Counted from the first letter of the stretch, positions 9,814 to 20,964 are shown. The stretch: DNA of 64,000 bases from Clostridiales bacterium (GCA_015055665.1 SVHX01000002.1:1-64000), one strand, 5' to 3'. Program-made: numbers and translations. Notes: a model not told the origin generated them from the sequence alone.

Positions 9814-9922
9814 AAATTTTAGCAAAATTTCGATAAAGTGTATAAAATTAGTTTACTTTTTCATAATACTTAGATAAACTAGGGTAGCCTTAAGTGTAAT
9901 AATATGGGCTTATGGAGAAATT

Positions 9923-10462
9923 ATGAAGAAAACAACAAATACAGGAATGCAATATATTAAATGTCCTAGATGCGAACTTAACTATATACTTAAGAAAGAT
10001 AAGTTCTGCGACGTGTGCAAAAGCGAGATGAAAGCAGGATCTCTTAGAGAGAGCGAATTAGAAGATCTAGAGTTCTTAGAAGAGGGCATGGAGATCTGTC
10101 CAATCTGCAAAGTTAACTACCTTAACCCAGGCGAAACTATGTGTGTTACTTGTCAAGAAGAACAAGGAAGCACCGCTAAAGATGACGAGCCAGATTGGAG
10201 AGGGTTTGTTGAGAATACTGATGATAACGACGAGGAACTTGACTTGCTACCAGTGGAAGAAGATGACGAAATTGATGAGGATCTAGAGGGAGCATTTGCC
10301 GAAGATCTTGACGAAGAAGACGACTTTGACGAAGAGGATGAAAATTCTGATAGTAGTGACTTTGAGGACGACTTTGATGAATCGTTAGATGATGACTTTG
10401 ATGACGAGGATGATGAAGACGATTTTGATGACGAAGACGAAGAGGATGACGAGGATTTCTAA
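9923..10462 (+). CDS. Double zinc-ribbon protein with long Asp/Glu tail
   Basis: CPRCELNY...CDVC and CPICKVNY...CVTC followed by ~90 aa of almost only D/E/F/S. Confidence 0.7.
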   Translation: MKKTTNTGMQYIKCPRCELNYILKKDKFCDVCKSEMKAGSLRESELEDLEFLEEGMEICPICKVNYLNPGETMCVTCQEEQGSTAKDDEPDWRGFVENTDDNDEELDLLPVEEDDEIDEDLEGAFAEDLDEEDDFDEEDENSDSSDFEDDFDESLDDDFDDEDDEDDFDDEDEEDDEDF

Positions 10463-10743
10463 TACTTAAGTAATTACAATAAGATGTTGCAATATAGCGT
10501 TGCAATATCTTATTTTTTCGTGCAATCGTGGCATATTGATAAATATAACTAAAATAGATGGAATATTATATAGATTAGTGGGTTTTTGTCGCTAAAAATA
10601 ATTGTTTAGGGGTAGACTAAAAATATACAAATGTATATTGACAAGAGTCGAGTTTTGTTGTAAAATATTATTAACCAATAATATGGTAGGAAGTGTCGGT
10701 AGAATAACCGCACTATTCTATCCGTGTTTTATAGGAGGGGAAT

Positions 10744-13700
10744 ATGAAGAAGTTTGTTGTATATCTACTAGTAATTGTTCTTGTAGTATCGCTTGGTTTT
10801 GGAATATTCTATCTTGTTAGAGATAACGAGGTAATTTCCATTTCGAGTGCATCTATATACAAAGATGCTAAGCAGAACTTTACTCTAGATGTAATGCATG
10901 CTAATAGGAAGGGTAGTACGAGCATAACAATCTCTAGCTCGGACGATAGTATTGTTAGCATCAAGAAATACGATAGGGAGAGCGGTAAGGTTTCTGCTTA
11001 TGCCGAAAATGGTGGCGTTGCAAGAATTAACGTTAGAACTACCAATGCTAAGTTCCGTAACCTATGGTGTGATGTTATTGTTGGAGATGGTTCGGTGGAA
11101 TCTCCATATTATATCTCAACCGTTGAGCAATTAGCTGCTATCGGTATGGGTAAGCAAGCAGAGGATGCTGAGGGCAATAAGATCCCTGGCGTGTACGAAG
11201 GTGCTGCTGGTTACGAACATTATCGTAATGACCTATGCTACAAGCTAGTATCTAATATTGATGCTTCGGCAATCAATGGTTACTGGGTTCCACTTCAGAG
11301 ATTTAACGGAAGATTCGATGGTAACGGCTTGACAATATCTAATGTTTACATAGATTACGAAGGTTATCAAGCTAATGTTAAAGATCCTAATCCGTTCTTT
11401 GTAGAGAACTGTGACGCTGGTATATTTGCAAGTGTTGGCAAAGATGCAGTTGTATACAACTTTAAGGTAGAGAACTTTGCTGCTGTTGGCGATAAGTACG
11501 GTAAGTTTGGTGTAATTGCTGGTGTTAACTACGGTACTATCGAGCGTATCGAAGTCAAAGATGCATATCTATCAGTAAGAGCTGGTACTCTTGGTGGACT
11601 TGTAGGTGTTAACCAATCTACTGTTCGTACATCAGTAATCACTAATGATAACGGTCAAGAAGAGCAAGTTAGGACAAGAGCAATTGCACGTATCGATCGT
11701 ACTAGTGTTAATAACATGGTAATGGGCGAGAAGCGTACTGCTAGTCCTAGTGGAGAGGCAATAACAACAGTAAATGGTGTTACTGGTACAGTTGGTGGCC
11801 TTGTAGGTATTAACGAAGGCGGTACTATTGTATATTCTTATGCAAAGGGTAAGGTATACTTTGCTAAAGATGATAGTGCAGACATTACATATGGTGGATT
11901 AGTTGGCGAAAACAAAGCAATAGCTGGTATGCCTTATAACGAAGACAACAAAGAAGATAGCGAATACCAAGGTGCTAATATCAAAGACTGTTACGCTAGC
12001 ATCTCTACTCATATTACTAAGAACGAAAACTATACTAAGGGCTATAGAGATAGTAGCATGTTTGGTGGTGCTATTGGAATTAATAGAGATTATAGCCACA
12101 GAAAGTTTGATGATACTAATGACAAAGTAGTTAATAACTATATTATCGGTGTATATTATAACAAAGACTTACACAATGCTGCTCAAGATGGTATTACAAA
12201 GAGTTTCTTGGGTATCGGCAAATTCTATGTTAATCATACAACAGTAGTTGGATTTGCTGAGGGCGAAACTATTGTTAAAGGTCTTGGTAACGAAACAGAG
12301 ATTAAGACTTCTAGCAACTTCGTATCTCACAAGACTTTAGAGGTTGTATTTAACGAAGATGGTACTAGCAAGGGCATTGCAGAAACCAAAGTATTATGGT
12401 TATTTGGTTCTGTATGGGCAATTAGCGAAACTATCAATGATGGTATGCCTTATCTAAGTTATCAATTATCATATATCCCAGATGATTTCGAAACAGTTGG
12501 AGATCCAATTGTTACCGAAGCTAATGATAAATATTATTACGATATTACTATAGACTATCCAATTACTATACTAAGTGGCGAAGACGGTAAGGTTCGTATC
12601 AAGGTTGACGAACATTATCAATTAGTATACAGCCCTACTGGTATTGAAGTTAAGTGGGAGTCTGCTAATCCAGAAGTTGTTACGGTTAATCCTAATACTG
12701 GTATCCTACAAGGTATTAAGGCAGGCGTGGCAAGCGTTACTGCAACTAATGCTAAGACTGGTAGTCAGGCAAGCGTTACAGTAATTGTAGAGGATATCTT
12801 ATATAGCATTATGGCTCCAGAGAGCATCCACTTGTATGTTAATCAGACATATAACTTAGGAGAGATTGATATTACTCCTGCAACATCCGAACAAGTAACA
12901 TATACTGTAGCTAATACTGGTATTGCTACTGTAACTGGTGGCGTACTTAAGGGTGTAACAGCTGGCGAAACAACTGTTACAATCAGTGTACGCAATTCAA
13001 GCGTTGTTGTTCCAGTTAAGGTAGAGGCTCTTCCTCAGATTACATTAACAGCTGGTTCTTCTACAACAATTGCTGGATATTATTCAACAATGTCAAAGAC
13101 AGGAAGTATTGTATTTAATGCAACTGGTGCTAGTGATATCTCCTATAGTTGCAGTATTGTAACAGGTAATGGCGTTGTTGTTGCTAATATGAACGGTAGC
13201 ACATTTAACTACACAATTAAGAGTGTAGGTAACGCAACTGTTAGGGTACTAGCTATAGGTAAGGTTGGCAATCAGCAAGTTTCTGCGTTCAAAGATGTAT
13301 ACTTTGTTGTTAAGGGCGACCAAGAAGTTAATCTAACTATGAGTCCAAGCTCTATAAGTGGATATTATTCTACTTTGGCTAAGACTGGCACAATTACTAT
13401 TAGTAACAGTGCGGGAGTTGCACTTAACTATGATATTGATAGTAATAACGAAACTATTGTAGAGATAACTAATAAGTCATCCAATCAATTTACATACAAG
13501 ATTAATGCGGTTGGTTTTGCTCTAGTTACTATTGACATTACTACTGCAAATTATCATGGTTCGGGTTATGTTCAGTTCTATATCCACAAAGATCCAGAGG
13601 TTGTTATCCCTCCTGTTGTAGAACCAGAAGATCCAACAGTTGATCCTCCAGTAGTTACTCCTACTGACTCGTTAACTGTTGAGCCATATAATTTGACAAC

Positions 13701-15792
13701 AATTGTAGGTATGACATATAGATTAGAACCTAAAGGTCAATATTCAAGCTTAACTTGGTCTTCGGCCGATCCTCATATTGCAACAGTTGATAGTACTGGA
13801 CTTGTTACTGGTATTAGTGCAGGTAGAACAGTTGTAACTGCAAGAACATCTAATGGTGTTGAGGCTAAGGTTAATGTTACGGTTAAGGCCAAAGAAGTTG
13901 TGTCTATTAACGTTAATCCTAGTAGCAAGAATATGATAATTGGCGAGACTTGCCAATTGGTGGCAACAGGTAACTTTAGCAAAGTTACATGGAAATCATA
14001 TAACACGAGTGTTGCAACAGTTAGTTCTACTGGCCTTGTAACAGCCATAGCCAAAGGCTCTACAACGATCGTTGCAACTGCATATGATAGTGAGGGCAAG
14101 CCTGCTGCATATGCTTATCCATTTATTAGTGTTAATCAACAAGTTACTCTATCACTTATCGCATCTTCTACTAGTATTGTTGCTGGTGATACAGTAAGTA
14201 TTACTGCTATAACAAATGATAGTACTGCAACAATCAACTTCACTGCTACTTTACAATATACACGTAATGGCAATATTATTACTATTAAGTCTGATTCTAA
14301 TAACTATAACGATATAGTAGTTTCGGCAACTGCTAATAATGGAACAACTGCAACTGCTAAGCTTACAATCAAGGTTAGTCCTAACACAGCATACAGTCCA
14401 TATATCTACAATCTAGGACAACTTAATGCTGTTAGATATAACCTAGACAAGGAATACTTCCTTGCAGCAGACATTAATGTAGGTGACTGGACTCCTATTA
14501 CTGGATTCACAGGATCGCTTAAATCTTTGGCTAATGGAAATACTTATTACAAATTGACCAATGTCAAGGTAAACGCTGGTAATGGTAATGCGGGATTATT
14601 CGCTACTCTAACTAATAGAGCTAAAGTGGAGAATTTAATTATTGAGAATTCTTCGTTTGTTGGCAATAATTCTGGTGCTATTGCAGGATGTATAACAGGT
14701 GATACTAATATCATTAATTGTAAGGTTAGCAATACAGCTGTTACCGGTAATGTAAATGCTGGTGGTTTAGTGGGTTTATGTATTACTAATGGTATATTAA
14801 TGCGTAACACACTTGTTAACAATACAATTACTGCTAAGGCAAACAATGGTAATGCCGGTGGTATTATAGGTGATGCAACAGAGGCATATATTAATAATTG
14901 CTCGATAACTGGTGGCAGTGTTCAAGCTACTGGTCGTGGGGGCAAGGCTGGTGGAATCATTGGTGATTCTAAGAACTCTCTAGTTTCTAACAAAACAACA
15001 ATCTCTAATGTGTCTGTATCCTCTAGTACTAATGATGGCGGTTACGCTGGTGGTGTAGTAGGATTTACTAATGGACATGGTTGCACTGCATTTGAGCAAA
15101 GTATCGAGACTACTATAGTGTCAGGTTGTACAGTAAGTGGTTACTATGCTGGTGGTATCGGTGGAGCAATTACTTCTTCACAGAGCATTAGCTTGACATT
15201 TAGTAATTACAAGAACGGATTTAGAGCAGAAGATCTATCTTCTATTAGTTACAAGGCTAATATTACGAGGGTAGCTGTTAAGTCTGGCACTGTTAAGGGT
15301 GTTATGATTGGCGGACTATTTGGTGAGATTAGATCTGGTGTAGTAGAGAACTGTTACACAAGAGTTCAATTATACGGAACTGATGGCAAAAGCATCAAGG
15401 GTGGATTCGCATCTACAATCCAAGCTAGCTCGGTATTTAATAACAATGGCGGAACTGGCACTGTTGGACTTGTTAGATACTGCTACTCGGCTTGTACATT
15501 TGCTGGATCTGGGGATGCTTATGCAATTACTTCATCTCTAGTACATAACTACGGTGCAGCTAATAACGGAGCTGGTCGTGCTGGATATGTTATGAATTAT
15601 CTATTTGATGATGATATCGATGGCGATGCAACATATCATGATGGAAGTAACATCTTCTCTTCTGACAAAGTTCAGGCTCGTAAGAGCACTAGTGACATGA
15701 AGAAGGCTTCTACATATTCGGATAAGGGCTTCTCAAGCACTACCTGGAAATTGACAGATGGCAACTACATGACACTTAAGTTCGAAGGTTAA
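10744..15792 (+). CDS. Large cell-surface protein with Big_2-type Ig-like domains and GLUG-like motifs
   Basis: 1682 aa; N-terminal membrane segment; repeated xxVATVDSTGLVTGISAGRTVVTART-type modules; repeated AGGLVG/GGIIGD motifs; RBS AGGAGGGG upstream. Confidence 0.85.
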   Translation: MKKFVVYLLVIVLVVSLGFGIFYLVRDNEVISISSASIYKDAKQNFTLDVMHANRKGSTSITISSSDDSIVSIKKYDRESGKVSAYAENGGVARINVRTTNAKFRNLWCDVIVGDGSVESPYYISTVEQLAAIGMGKQAEDAEGNKIPGVYEGAAGYEHYRNDLCYKLVSNIDASAINGYWVPLQRFNGRFDGNGLTISNVYIDYEGYQANVKDPNPFFVENCDAGIFASVGKDAVVYNFKVENFAAVGDKYGKFGVIAGVNYGTIERIEVKDAYLSVRAGTLGGLVGVNQSTVRTSVITNDNGQEEQVRTRAIARIDRTSVNNMVMGEKRTASPSGEAITTVNGVTGTVGGLVGINEGGTIVYSYAKGKVYFAKDDSADITYGGLVGENKAIAGMPYNEDNKEDSEYQGANIKDCYASISTHITKNENYTKGYRDSSMFGGAIGINRDYSHRKFDDTNDKVVNNYIIGVYYNKDLHNAAQDGITKSFLGIGKFYVNHTTVVGFAEGETIVKGLGNETEIKTSSNFVSHKTLEVVFNEDGTSKGIAETKVLWLFGSVWAISETINDGMPYLSYQLSYIPDDFETVGDPIVTEANDKYYYDITIDYPITILSGEDGKVRIKVDEHYQLVYSPTGIEVKWESANPEVVTVNPNTGILQGIKAGVASVTATNAKTGSQASVTVIVEDILYSIMAPESIHLYVNQTYNLGEIDITPATSEQVTYTVANTGIATVTGGVLKGVTAGETTVTISVRNSSVVVPVKVEALPQITLTAGSSTTIAGYYSTMSKTGSIVFNATGASDISYSCSIVTGNGVVVANMNGSTFNYTIKSVGNATVRVLAIGKVGNQQVSAFKDVYFVVKGDQEVNLTMSPSSISGYYSTLAKTGTITISNSAGVALNYDIDSNNETIVEITNKSSNQFTYKINAVGFALVTIDITTANYHGSGYVQFYIHKDPEVVIPPVVEPEDPTVDPPVVTPTDSLTVEPYNLTTIVGMTYRLEPKGQYSSLTWSSADPHIATVDSTGLVTGISAGRTVVTARTSNGVEAKVNVTVKAKEVVSINVNPSSKNMIIGETCQLVATGNFSKVTWKSYNTSVATVSSTGLVTAIAKGSTTIVATAYDSEGKPAAYAYPFISVNQQVTLSLIASSTSIVAGDTVSITAITNDSTATINFTATLQYTRNGNIITIKSDSNNYNDIVVSATANNGTTATAKLTIKVSPNTAYSPYIYNLGQLNAVRYNLDKEYFLAADINVGDWTPITGFTGSLKSLANGNTYYKLTNVKVNAGNGNAGLFATLTNRAKVENLIIENSSFVGNNSGAIAGCITGDTNIINCKVSNTAVTGNVNAGGLVGLCITNGILMRNTLVNNTITAKANNGNAGGIIGDATEAYINNCSITGGSVQATGRGGKAGGIIGDSKNSLVSNKTTISNVSVSSSTNDGGYAGGVVGFTNGHGCTAFEQSIETTIVSGCTVSGYYAGGIGGAITSSQSISLTFSNYKNGFRAEDLSSISYKANITRVAVKSGTVKGVMIGGLFGEIRSGVVENCYTRVQLYGTDGKSIKGGFASTIQASSVFNNNGGTGTVGLVRYCYSACTFAGSGDAYAITSSLVHNYGAANNGAGRAGYVMNYLFDDDIDGDATYHDGSNIFSSDKVQARKSTSDMKKASTYSDKGFSSTTWKLTDGNYMTLKFEG

Positions 15793-15800
15793 TATAACAA

Positions 15801-15836
15801 AAAACTCTCAGGAAATTATCTCTGAGAGTTTTTTTG
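15801..15836 (+). terminator. Rho-independent terminator
   Basis: AAAACTCTCAG...CTGAGAGTTTTTTTG. Confidence 0.85.
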
Positions 15837-15926
15837 TTATATTAATTTGTTATATCAAATAGACCTTAAAAAAATCATAGATATTAGTCCGTTAGGCAAT
15901 GTCTATGATTCTTCTGCTATGAAAAA

Positions 15927-16196
15927 TTAAGCATTAGCAGATTTTTCTTCTTCGTATTTAGCAAGTACTAATCTGCTGATCTCTTCTCTAGTAGGAGTAT
16001 TGATTGGATGAGCGATATCTTTGCTTTCGCCATCTGCAGACTTTCTGCTAGGCATTCTTACATAGTTGCCTTGGTTGCCTTCTAACACTTTGATGTCGTG
16101 TACAACGAAGCAATCTTCAATTGTAATGGATGCTACTGCTTTTAGCTTGCTGTCTTCGTTTTGGAGCAAACGAATTCTTACATCAGTAATTTTCAA
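15927..16196 (-). CDS. spoVG: Septation/sporulation regulator SpoVG
   Basis: MKITDVRIRLL...LKAVASITIEDCFVVHDIKVLEGNQGNYVRMPSRK...DIAHPINTPTREEI. Confidence 0.95.
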   Translation of the reverse strand: MKITDVRIRLLQNEDSKLKAVASITIEDCFVVHDIKVLEGNQGNYVRMPSRKSADGESKDIAHPINTPTREEISRLVLAKYEEEKSANA

Positions 16197-16303
16197 TAGT
16201 CTATACCTTTCCCTTTTTCATATTAGCATATTTTGCTACTTTCATTTTAACATGAAACATACGCTTTTTACAACTTTTTTGATTTACTTTCATATAAAAT
16301 ATT

Positions 16304-17626
16304 ATGAAAAATTTGCATATTTTACACCAAAAGCGTGTTTATTTTATTGGTATTGGCGGAATTAGTATGTCGGGGCTAGCAAAACTTGCTATTGCAAGAG
16401 GGGCAATTGTTAGCGGAAGCGATATGTCAAGTAGCCCTGTGACCGAAGAACTTGAGGGGATGGGGGCGATTATTCATGTAGGGCATGAGGCTAGCAATAT
16501 CACCAGTGACATTGATCTAGTGGTATATACTCTTGCCATATCTTCGGACAATCCAGAATTGCTTAGGGCGAGAGAGCTTGGCTTGCCGGTAATGGAGCGG
16601 GCGGAGATGCTAGGACATATATCCCGCGAATACGAGCGAGTTGTGGCTATTGCAGGTACTCATGGCAAGACAACTACAACAGCTATGCTTGGTCTTATAT
16701 GTGTTAGTGCAGGTCTTAATCCTACAATTCATCTGGGCGGTAATAGCAAGGCTCTAGGAGGCAACACCATACTTGGTGATAATAAGTATCTAATTGTAGA
16801 GGCGTGCGAGTACAAAGAAAGTTTCCGTTTCCTTAGCCCAGACATTGGGCTTGTTACCAATGTTGAGCTTGATCATGTAGATTATTACAAAAATATCCGA
16901 GAGATAACCGAGGCTTTCTCTCGATTTGTAACAAGATCGCATATATCTATCTGTAGGCAAGACGATGGCATTGGTGGTAGCAGTACTATCTTATTAGGGC
17001 ATGACTGGAAACTGGGGCGGGTGGAATTTGTCTATAACGGCTACAATTTCGTGGTGTATCATAAGGGTAAAGTCTATGGAGAGTTTAGGCTCAATGTTCT
17101 GGGACTACATAACGTTGATAACGCATTGTGTGCAATAGCTTGTGCCTATGAGTTAGGAATTGCTAAAGATATAATTGCTCAAGCCATAAGCGACTTTGAT
17201 GGCGTAGACAGAAGATACGAGTGTATACATACATTTTCTACCGGTTGCAGATTAATTATTGATTATGCACATCATCCAACCGAGTTAAAACGCAGTATTG
17301 AGGGCATAAACGGCGTTTATCCTCGCACGCTATATATTTTTCAGCCACACACGTATTCGCGGACTCTTGCGTTATTTGACGACTTTGTTAAGGTGCTTAG
17401 TAGTGTGGAGCATCTTATATTATATGCAACCTATCCTGCTCGCGAAAAAGAACTGGCTGGAGGTACGGCTAGAGATCTAGCGGAAGCGTTGGGAGAACGT
17501 GTAATTTATTGCGAAAATAAAGATGATATATTAGAGCAAATTAGCCAAAATAATATGGATTTTGATTGTATTCTTGTGCTTGGTGCTGGTAATTTGGCAG
17601 AAATATTAAAGAGAAATCATTTTTAA
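16304..17626 (+). CDS. murC: UDP-N-acetylmuramate--L-alanine ligase
   Basis: VYFIGIGGISMSGLAKLA, AGTHGKTTTTAMLG, IDYAHHPTELKRSI. Confidence 0.95.
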   Translation: MKNLHILHQKRVYFIGIGGISMSGLAKLAIARGAIVSGSDMSSSPVTEELEGMGAIIHVGHEASNITSDIDLVVYTLAISSDNPELLRARELGLPVMERAEMLGHISREYERVVAIAGTHGKTTTTAMLGLICVSAGLNPTIHLGGNSKALGGNTILGDNKYLIVEACEYKESFRFLSPDIGLVTNVELDHVDYYKNIREITEAFSRFVTRSHISICRQDDGIGGSSTILLGHDWKLGRVEFVYNGYNFVVYHKGKVYGEFRLNVLGLHNVDNALCAIACAYELGIAKDIIAQAISDFDGVDRRYECIHTFSTGCRLIIDYAHHPTELKRSIEGINGVYPRTLYIFQPHTYSRTLALFDDFVKVLSSVEHLILYATYPAREKELAGGTARDLAEALGERVIYCENKDDILEQISQNNMDFDCILVLGAGNLAEILKRNHF

Positions 17627-17712
17627 TAATAAATTATTGCTAAAAGTCTTGACAAATTGTGAAAAGTCATATAAAATATAAAAGCATTAATTTATTAAAA
17701 GAGGTGAGTATT

Positions 17713-17919
17713 ATGAAACAAGGCATACATCCAGATTATCACGAAGTGGAAGTTGTTTGTGTTTGTGGCTCTAAGTTTAAAACAAAGTCTACAGTTAAAG
17801 GCGATACAGTAAAAATTGATGTGTGTGATAAATGTCACCCATTCTTTACTGGTAAGCAAAAACTTGTTGACACTGCTGGTAGAGTAGAGAAATTCAAGAA
17901 AAAACACAATCTAGACTAA
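17713..17919 (+). CDS. rpmE: 50S ribosomal protein L31
   Basis: [27 protein letters not shown]...[29 protein letters not shown]; start after GAGGTGAG at 17713 rather than 17659. Confidence 0.95.
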   Translation: MKQGIHPDYHEVEVVCVCGSKFKTKSTVKGDTVKIDVCDKCHPFFTGKQKLVDTAGRVEKFKKKHNLD

Positions 17920-17964
17920 TTGAAATCTTAGTAGGCAGGGGTAATTTTTCCTTGCCTATTTTTA

Positions 17965-18828
17965 TTGTTTGTGGAGAGATTGTTTTTGGGAAGAATAGAA
18001 ATATTAAAATGGGCAAAAGATCTTCTGGGACAGGCTAATGTTCCGGATATAGATGCTAGTGCTGAGCTAATACTAGCTCATATATTGGGAGTGTCAAGAG
18101 GTGCTTTGCGTGTAGTGGATATCCTAACGCCAGAGCAGGAGGCGGTATATATAGAGTTAATTGCTCGTAGGTGCAATCGAGAGCCATTAGATAAGATACT
18201 TGGCAATACAGAGTTTATGGGGTTAAGTATTAGATATAGCGATAATGTGTTGACGCCTAGGCAAGAAACAGAAATCCTTGCCGACAAGATAATTGCCATA
18301 ATTAACTCGGCTCCTAGCACAAATTGTCGAGTATTAGATATCTGTTGTGGGAGCGGGTGCATAGGATTATCTATTGCTCGCAATACCGGTGCAAGAGTGA
18401 CTCTATCAGATATTAGTGAGCTAGCTCTATTGGAAGTTCGTGCTAATATGGAAGCTAATAATATTGGCAACGACAAGATTGAGATTGTTAGGAGTGATAT
18501 GTTTAATAATATCACTGGTGAGTACGATATAATTGTTAGTAATCCGCCATATTTAAGGACAGATGAGATGCTTAATCTTGAGCCTGAGGTTAAGGACTAC
18601 GATCCAAGTATATCGCTTGATGGTGGTGTTGATGGTCTTGAGTTTTATAGAATAATAGCAGACAATTGTAGTCAATATCTAGCTATTGGTGGCAGGATGT
18701 ATCTTGAGATAGGTATGGGGCAGCACGAGGATGTAATTAAGCTCCTAGAGCCGTATTTTGAGAGGGTTGTCGCAGAGAAAGACTATGCGGGTATATATAG
18801 ATTTATAATAGCGGAGAATAGAAGGTAA
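17965..18828 (+). CDS. prmC: Peptide chain release factor N5-glutamine methyltransferase
   Basis: VLDICCGSGCIGLSIA, VSNPPYLRTDEM; adjacent to prfA. Confidence 0.92.
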   Translation: MFVERLFLGRIEILKWAKDLLGQANVPDIDASAELILAHILGVSRGALRVVDILTPEQEAVYIELIARRCNREPLDKILGNTEFMGLSIRYSDNVLTPRQETEILADKIIAIINSAPSTNCRVLDICCGSGCIGLSIARNTGARVTLSDISELALLEVRANMEANNIGNDKIEIVRSDMFNNITGEYDIIVSNPPYLRTDEMLNLEPEVKDYDPSISLDGGVDGLEFYRIIADNCSQYLAIGGRMYLEIGMGQHEDVIKLLEPYFERVVAEKDYAGIYRFIIAENRR

Positions 18829-18829
18829 G

Positions 18830-19900
18830 ATGTTAAAAAAGATTAGATTTTTGAAAGAGAAGTTCCTCGAGATTGAGAAGGAAATGCTTAAGCCAGAGAA
18901 TATAGCTAATAGCAAGAAGTATACAGAGCTTTGCAAGGAGTACAACGAGCTAGAGCCTATTAGTCTTAAGTATGATGAGTATAGCAAAGTTCAGAGTACA
19001 ATAGATGCTGATACCGAGCTTCTTGCGGTAGAAACAGACAACGAGATGCGTAGTATGCTTAATGACGAGATTGAGTCTTGCAAGACAAGGATGAGCGAGC
19101 TTGATGAGGAGATTAAGTTGTTATTGTTGCCTAAAGACGATAATGATGATCGAAACGTTATCATAGAGATTAGATCGGGTGCTGGTGGCGAAGAAGCGAG
19201 CCTATTTGGCGGAGTTCTTATGCGTATGTACACTATGTATGCAGACGGCAAACGTTGGAAGACGGAAGTACTTTCGATCAACGATACTGAGCTAGGCGGC
19301 GTTAAGGAAGCAACAATTCGTATCTCTGGTAAGGGAGCTTATAGTAAGTTTAAATACGAAAGTGGCGTGCATAGAGTTCAGCGTGTTCCAGAGACAGAGA
19401 GTTCAGGAAGAATTCATACCAGTACTGCTACTGTTGCGGTGTTGCCAGAACACGAAGAAGTTGATGTAGAAATCAACGAAAAGGACCTTAATATTGACGT
19501 GTATCGTAGTGGCGGAGCTGGTGGACAGCACGTTAATACAACAGATAGTGCAGTGCGTATTACTCACCTTCCTACAGGTATTGTGGTTGCGTGTCAAGAC
19601 GAGAGATCGCAGATTAAGAATAGGGAGAAGGCAATGTCTATCCTTAAGAGCAAGCTCTACGATTATTACCAGATGCAGATTGATGAAGAGTATGCTAATA
19701 ACCGCCGTAGTCAGGTAGGAACTGGCGATAGATCAGAGCGAATTAGGACATATAACTATCCACAAGGACGTATTAGTGACCATCGTATCAATTATACTGC
19801 GTACAACCTTGACGCCTTTGTAAACGGCGACCTTGATGATCTAATAGCTAGTCTATCGGTTGCTGAGAAGAAAGAGAAGTTAGAAAGGATTACACTCTAA
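18830..19900 (+). CDS. prfA: Peptide chain release factor 1
   Basis: RSGGAGGQHVNTTDSAVRI (GGQ motif), RVPETESSGRIHTSTATVAVLPE. Confidence 0.94.
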   Translation: MLKKIRFLKEKFLEIEKEMLKPENIANSKKYTELCKEYNELEPISLKYDEYSKVQSTIDADTELLAVETDNEMRSMLNDEIESCKTRMSELDEEIKLLLLPKDDNDDRNVIIEIRSGAGGEEASLFGGVLMRMYTMYADGKRWKTEVLSINDTELGGVKEATIRISGKGAYSKFKYESGVHRVQRVPETESSGRIHTSTATVAVLPEHEEVDVEINEKDLNIDVYRSGGAGGQHVNTTDSAVRITHLPTGIVVACQDERSQIKNREKAMSILKSKLYDYYQMQIDEEYANNRRSQVGTGDRSERIRTYNYPQGRISDHRINYTAYNLDAFVNGDLDDLIASLSVAEKKEKLERITL

Positions 19901-19927
19901 TATCTCTAAACATAAGGAGAACAAATT

Positions 19928-20926
19928 ATGGAAAAAAAGACAATGTATACAGCAATTAAGCCAACAGGAATATTAACTCTTGGCGGATATATAGGTGTTG
20001 CACAAACTCTCAAAGAACAGACAGAACTATATAATAGCTATATCTGTATTGCTGATCTTCATGCTTTAACTATTAATATGCCAGCACAAGAACTTACAGA
20101 TAATACATATAAGCTGGTTGCGTTCTATCTAGCACTTGGATTAGACCCAGATAAGTGTACGCTCTATGTTCAGAGTCAAGTAGATGCTCATAGCCGAATT
20201 GCGTGGGTGCTTAATAACTTCACAATGTTTGGTGAGGCTAGTCGTATGACGCAGTTCAAAGATTATCAGAATAAGCTAAAAGAAGTTAATGTGGGTATCT
20301 TTGATTATCCTGTGCTTATGGCAGGAGATATTCTATTATTCGATACTGAGATTGTGCCTGTTGGAATTGACCAGAAACAACACGTAGAGCTATGTAGGAA
20401 TATTGCAATTAGATTCAACCATAAGGTTGGCGAAACATTTAAAATACCAGAGCCAGTTGTTCGTAAGTCTGGATATAAGATATGTGGATTGCAAGAGCCA
20501 ACTAAGAAGATGTCTAAGTCTGATAGAGCTGATACAGGCTCAATATTTATAGAAGATACCGAGGATGAGATTCGCAAGAAGATTAAGCGTGCGGTTACAG
20601 ATAGCGAGAGCAAAGTGTATTTTGACCCAGAGAATAAGCCTGGAGTAAGCAACTTACTGACTATATATGCTTGTCTTAATAGGATGACAATTGAAGAGGC
20701 TGTAGAGCATTTTAAGGAGGCTAACTACGGTACTCTAAAGAGTGAGGTGGCGGATACTGTAGTTAATACACTAGCCCCAGTTCAGGCTAAGTACTACGAG
20801 TATTTAAGCAATAGAGAATATTTAGATCAAGTTCTTGCAATAGGTAGGGCTAAAGCGGAGAAGGTTGCCAGTGCTAAGGTAGATGAGGTTTATGCCAAAC
20901 TTGGATTGGTTTTACCAAGGAAATAA
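19928..20926 (+). CDS. trpS: Tryptophan--tRNA ligase
   Basis: TAIKPTGILTLGGYIGV, IADLHALT, KKMSKS motif. Confidence 0.94.
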   Translation: MEKKTMYTAIKPTGILTLGGYIGVAQTLKEQTELYNSYICIADLHALTINMPAQELTDNTYKLVAFYLALGLDPDKCTLYVQSQVDAHSRIAWVLNNFTMFGEASRMTQFKDYQNKLKEVNVGIFDYPVLMAGDILLFDTEIVPVGIDQKQHVELCRNIAIRFNHKVGETFKIPEPVVRKSGYKICGLQEPTKKMSKSDRADTGSIFIEDTEDEIRKKIKRAVTDSESKVYFDPENKPGVSNLLTIYACLNRMTIEEAVEHFKEANYGTLKSEVADTVVNTLAPVQAKYYEYLSNREYLDQVLAIGRAKAEKVASAKVDEVYAKLGLVLPRK

Positions 20927-20930
20927 CATA

Positions 20931-20964
20931 AAATACTACAAGGTTATACTTGTAGTATTTTTTA
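20931..20964 (+). terminator. Rho-independent terminator
   Basis: AAATACTACAAG...CTTGTAGTATTTTTT. Confidence 0.8.

Noticed and set aside
10176-10505. Antisense ORF of 109 aa opposite the acidic-tail gene (His/Arg/Leu-rich)
   Set aside because: Composition is the reverse complement of GAT/GAA codons in the acidic tail; artefact.
11899-14846. Several antisense ORFs within the large Ig-like surface gene
   Set aside because: Long antisense frames are expected opposite repetitive, Thr/Val-rich coding sequence; no RBS or family signal.
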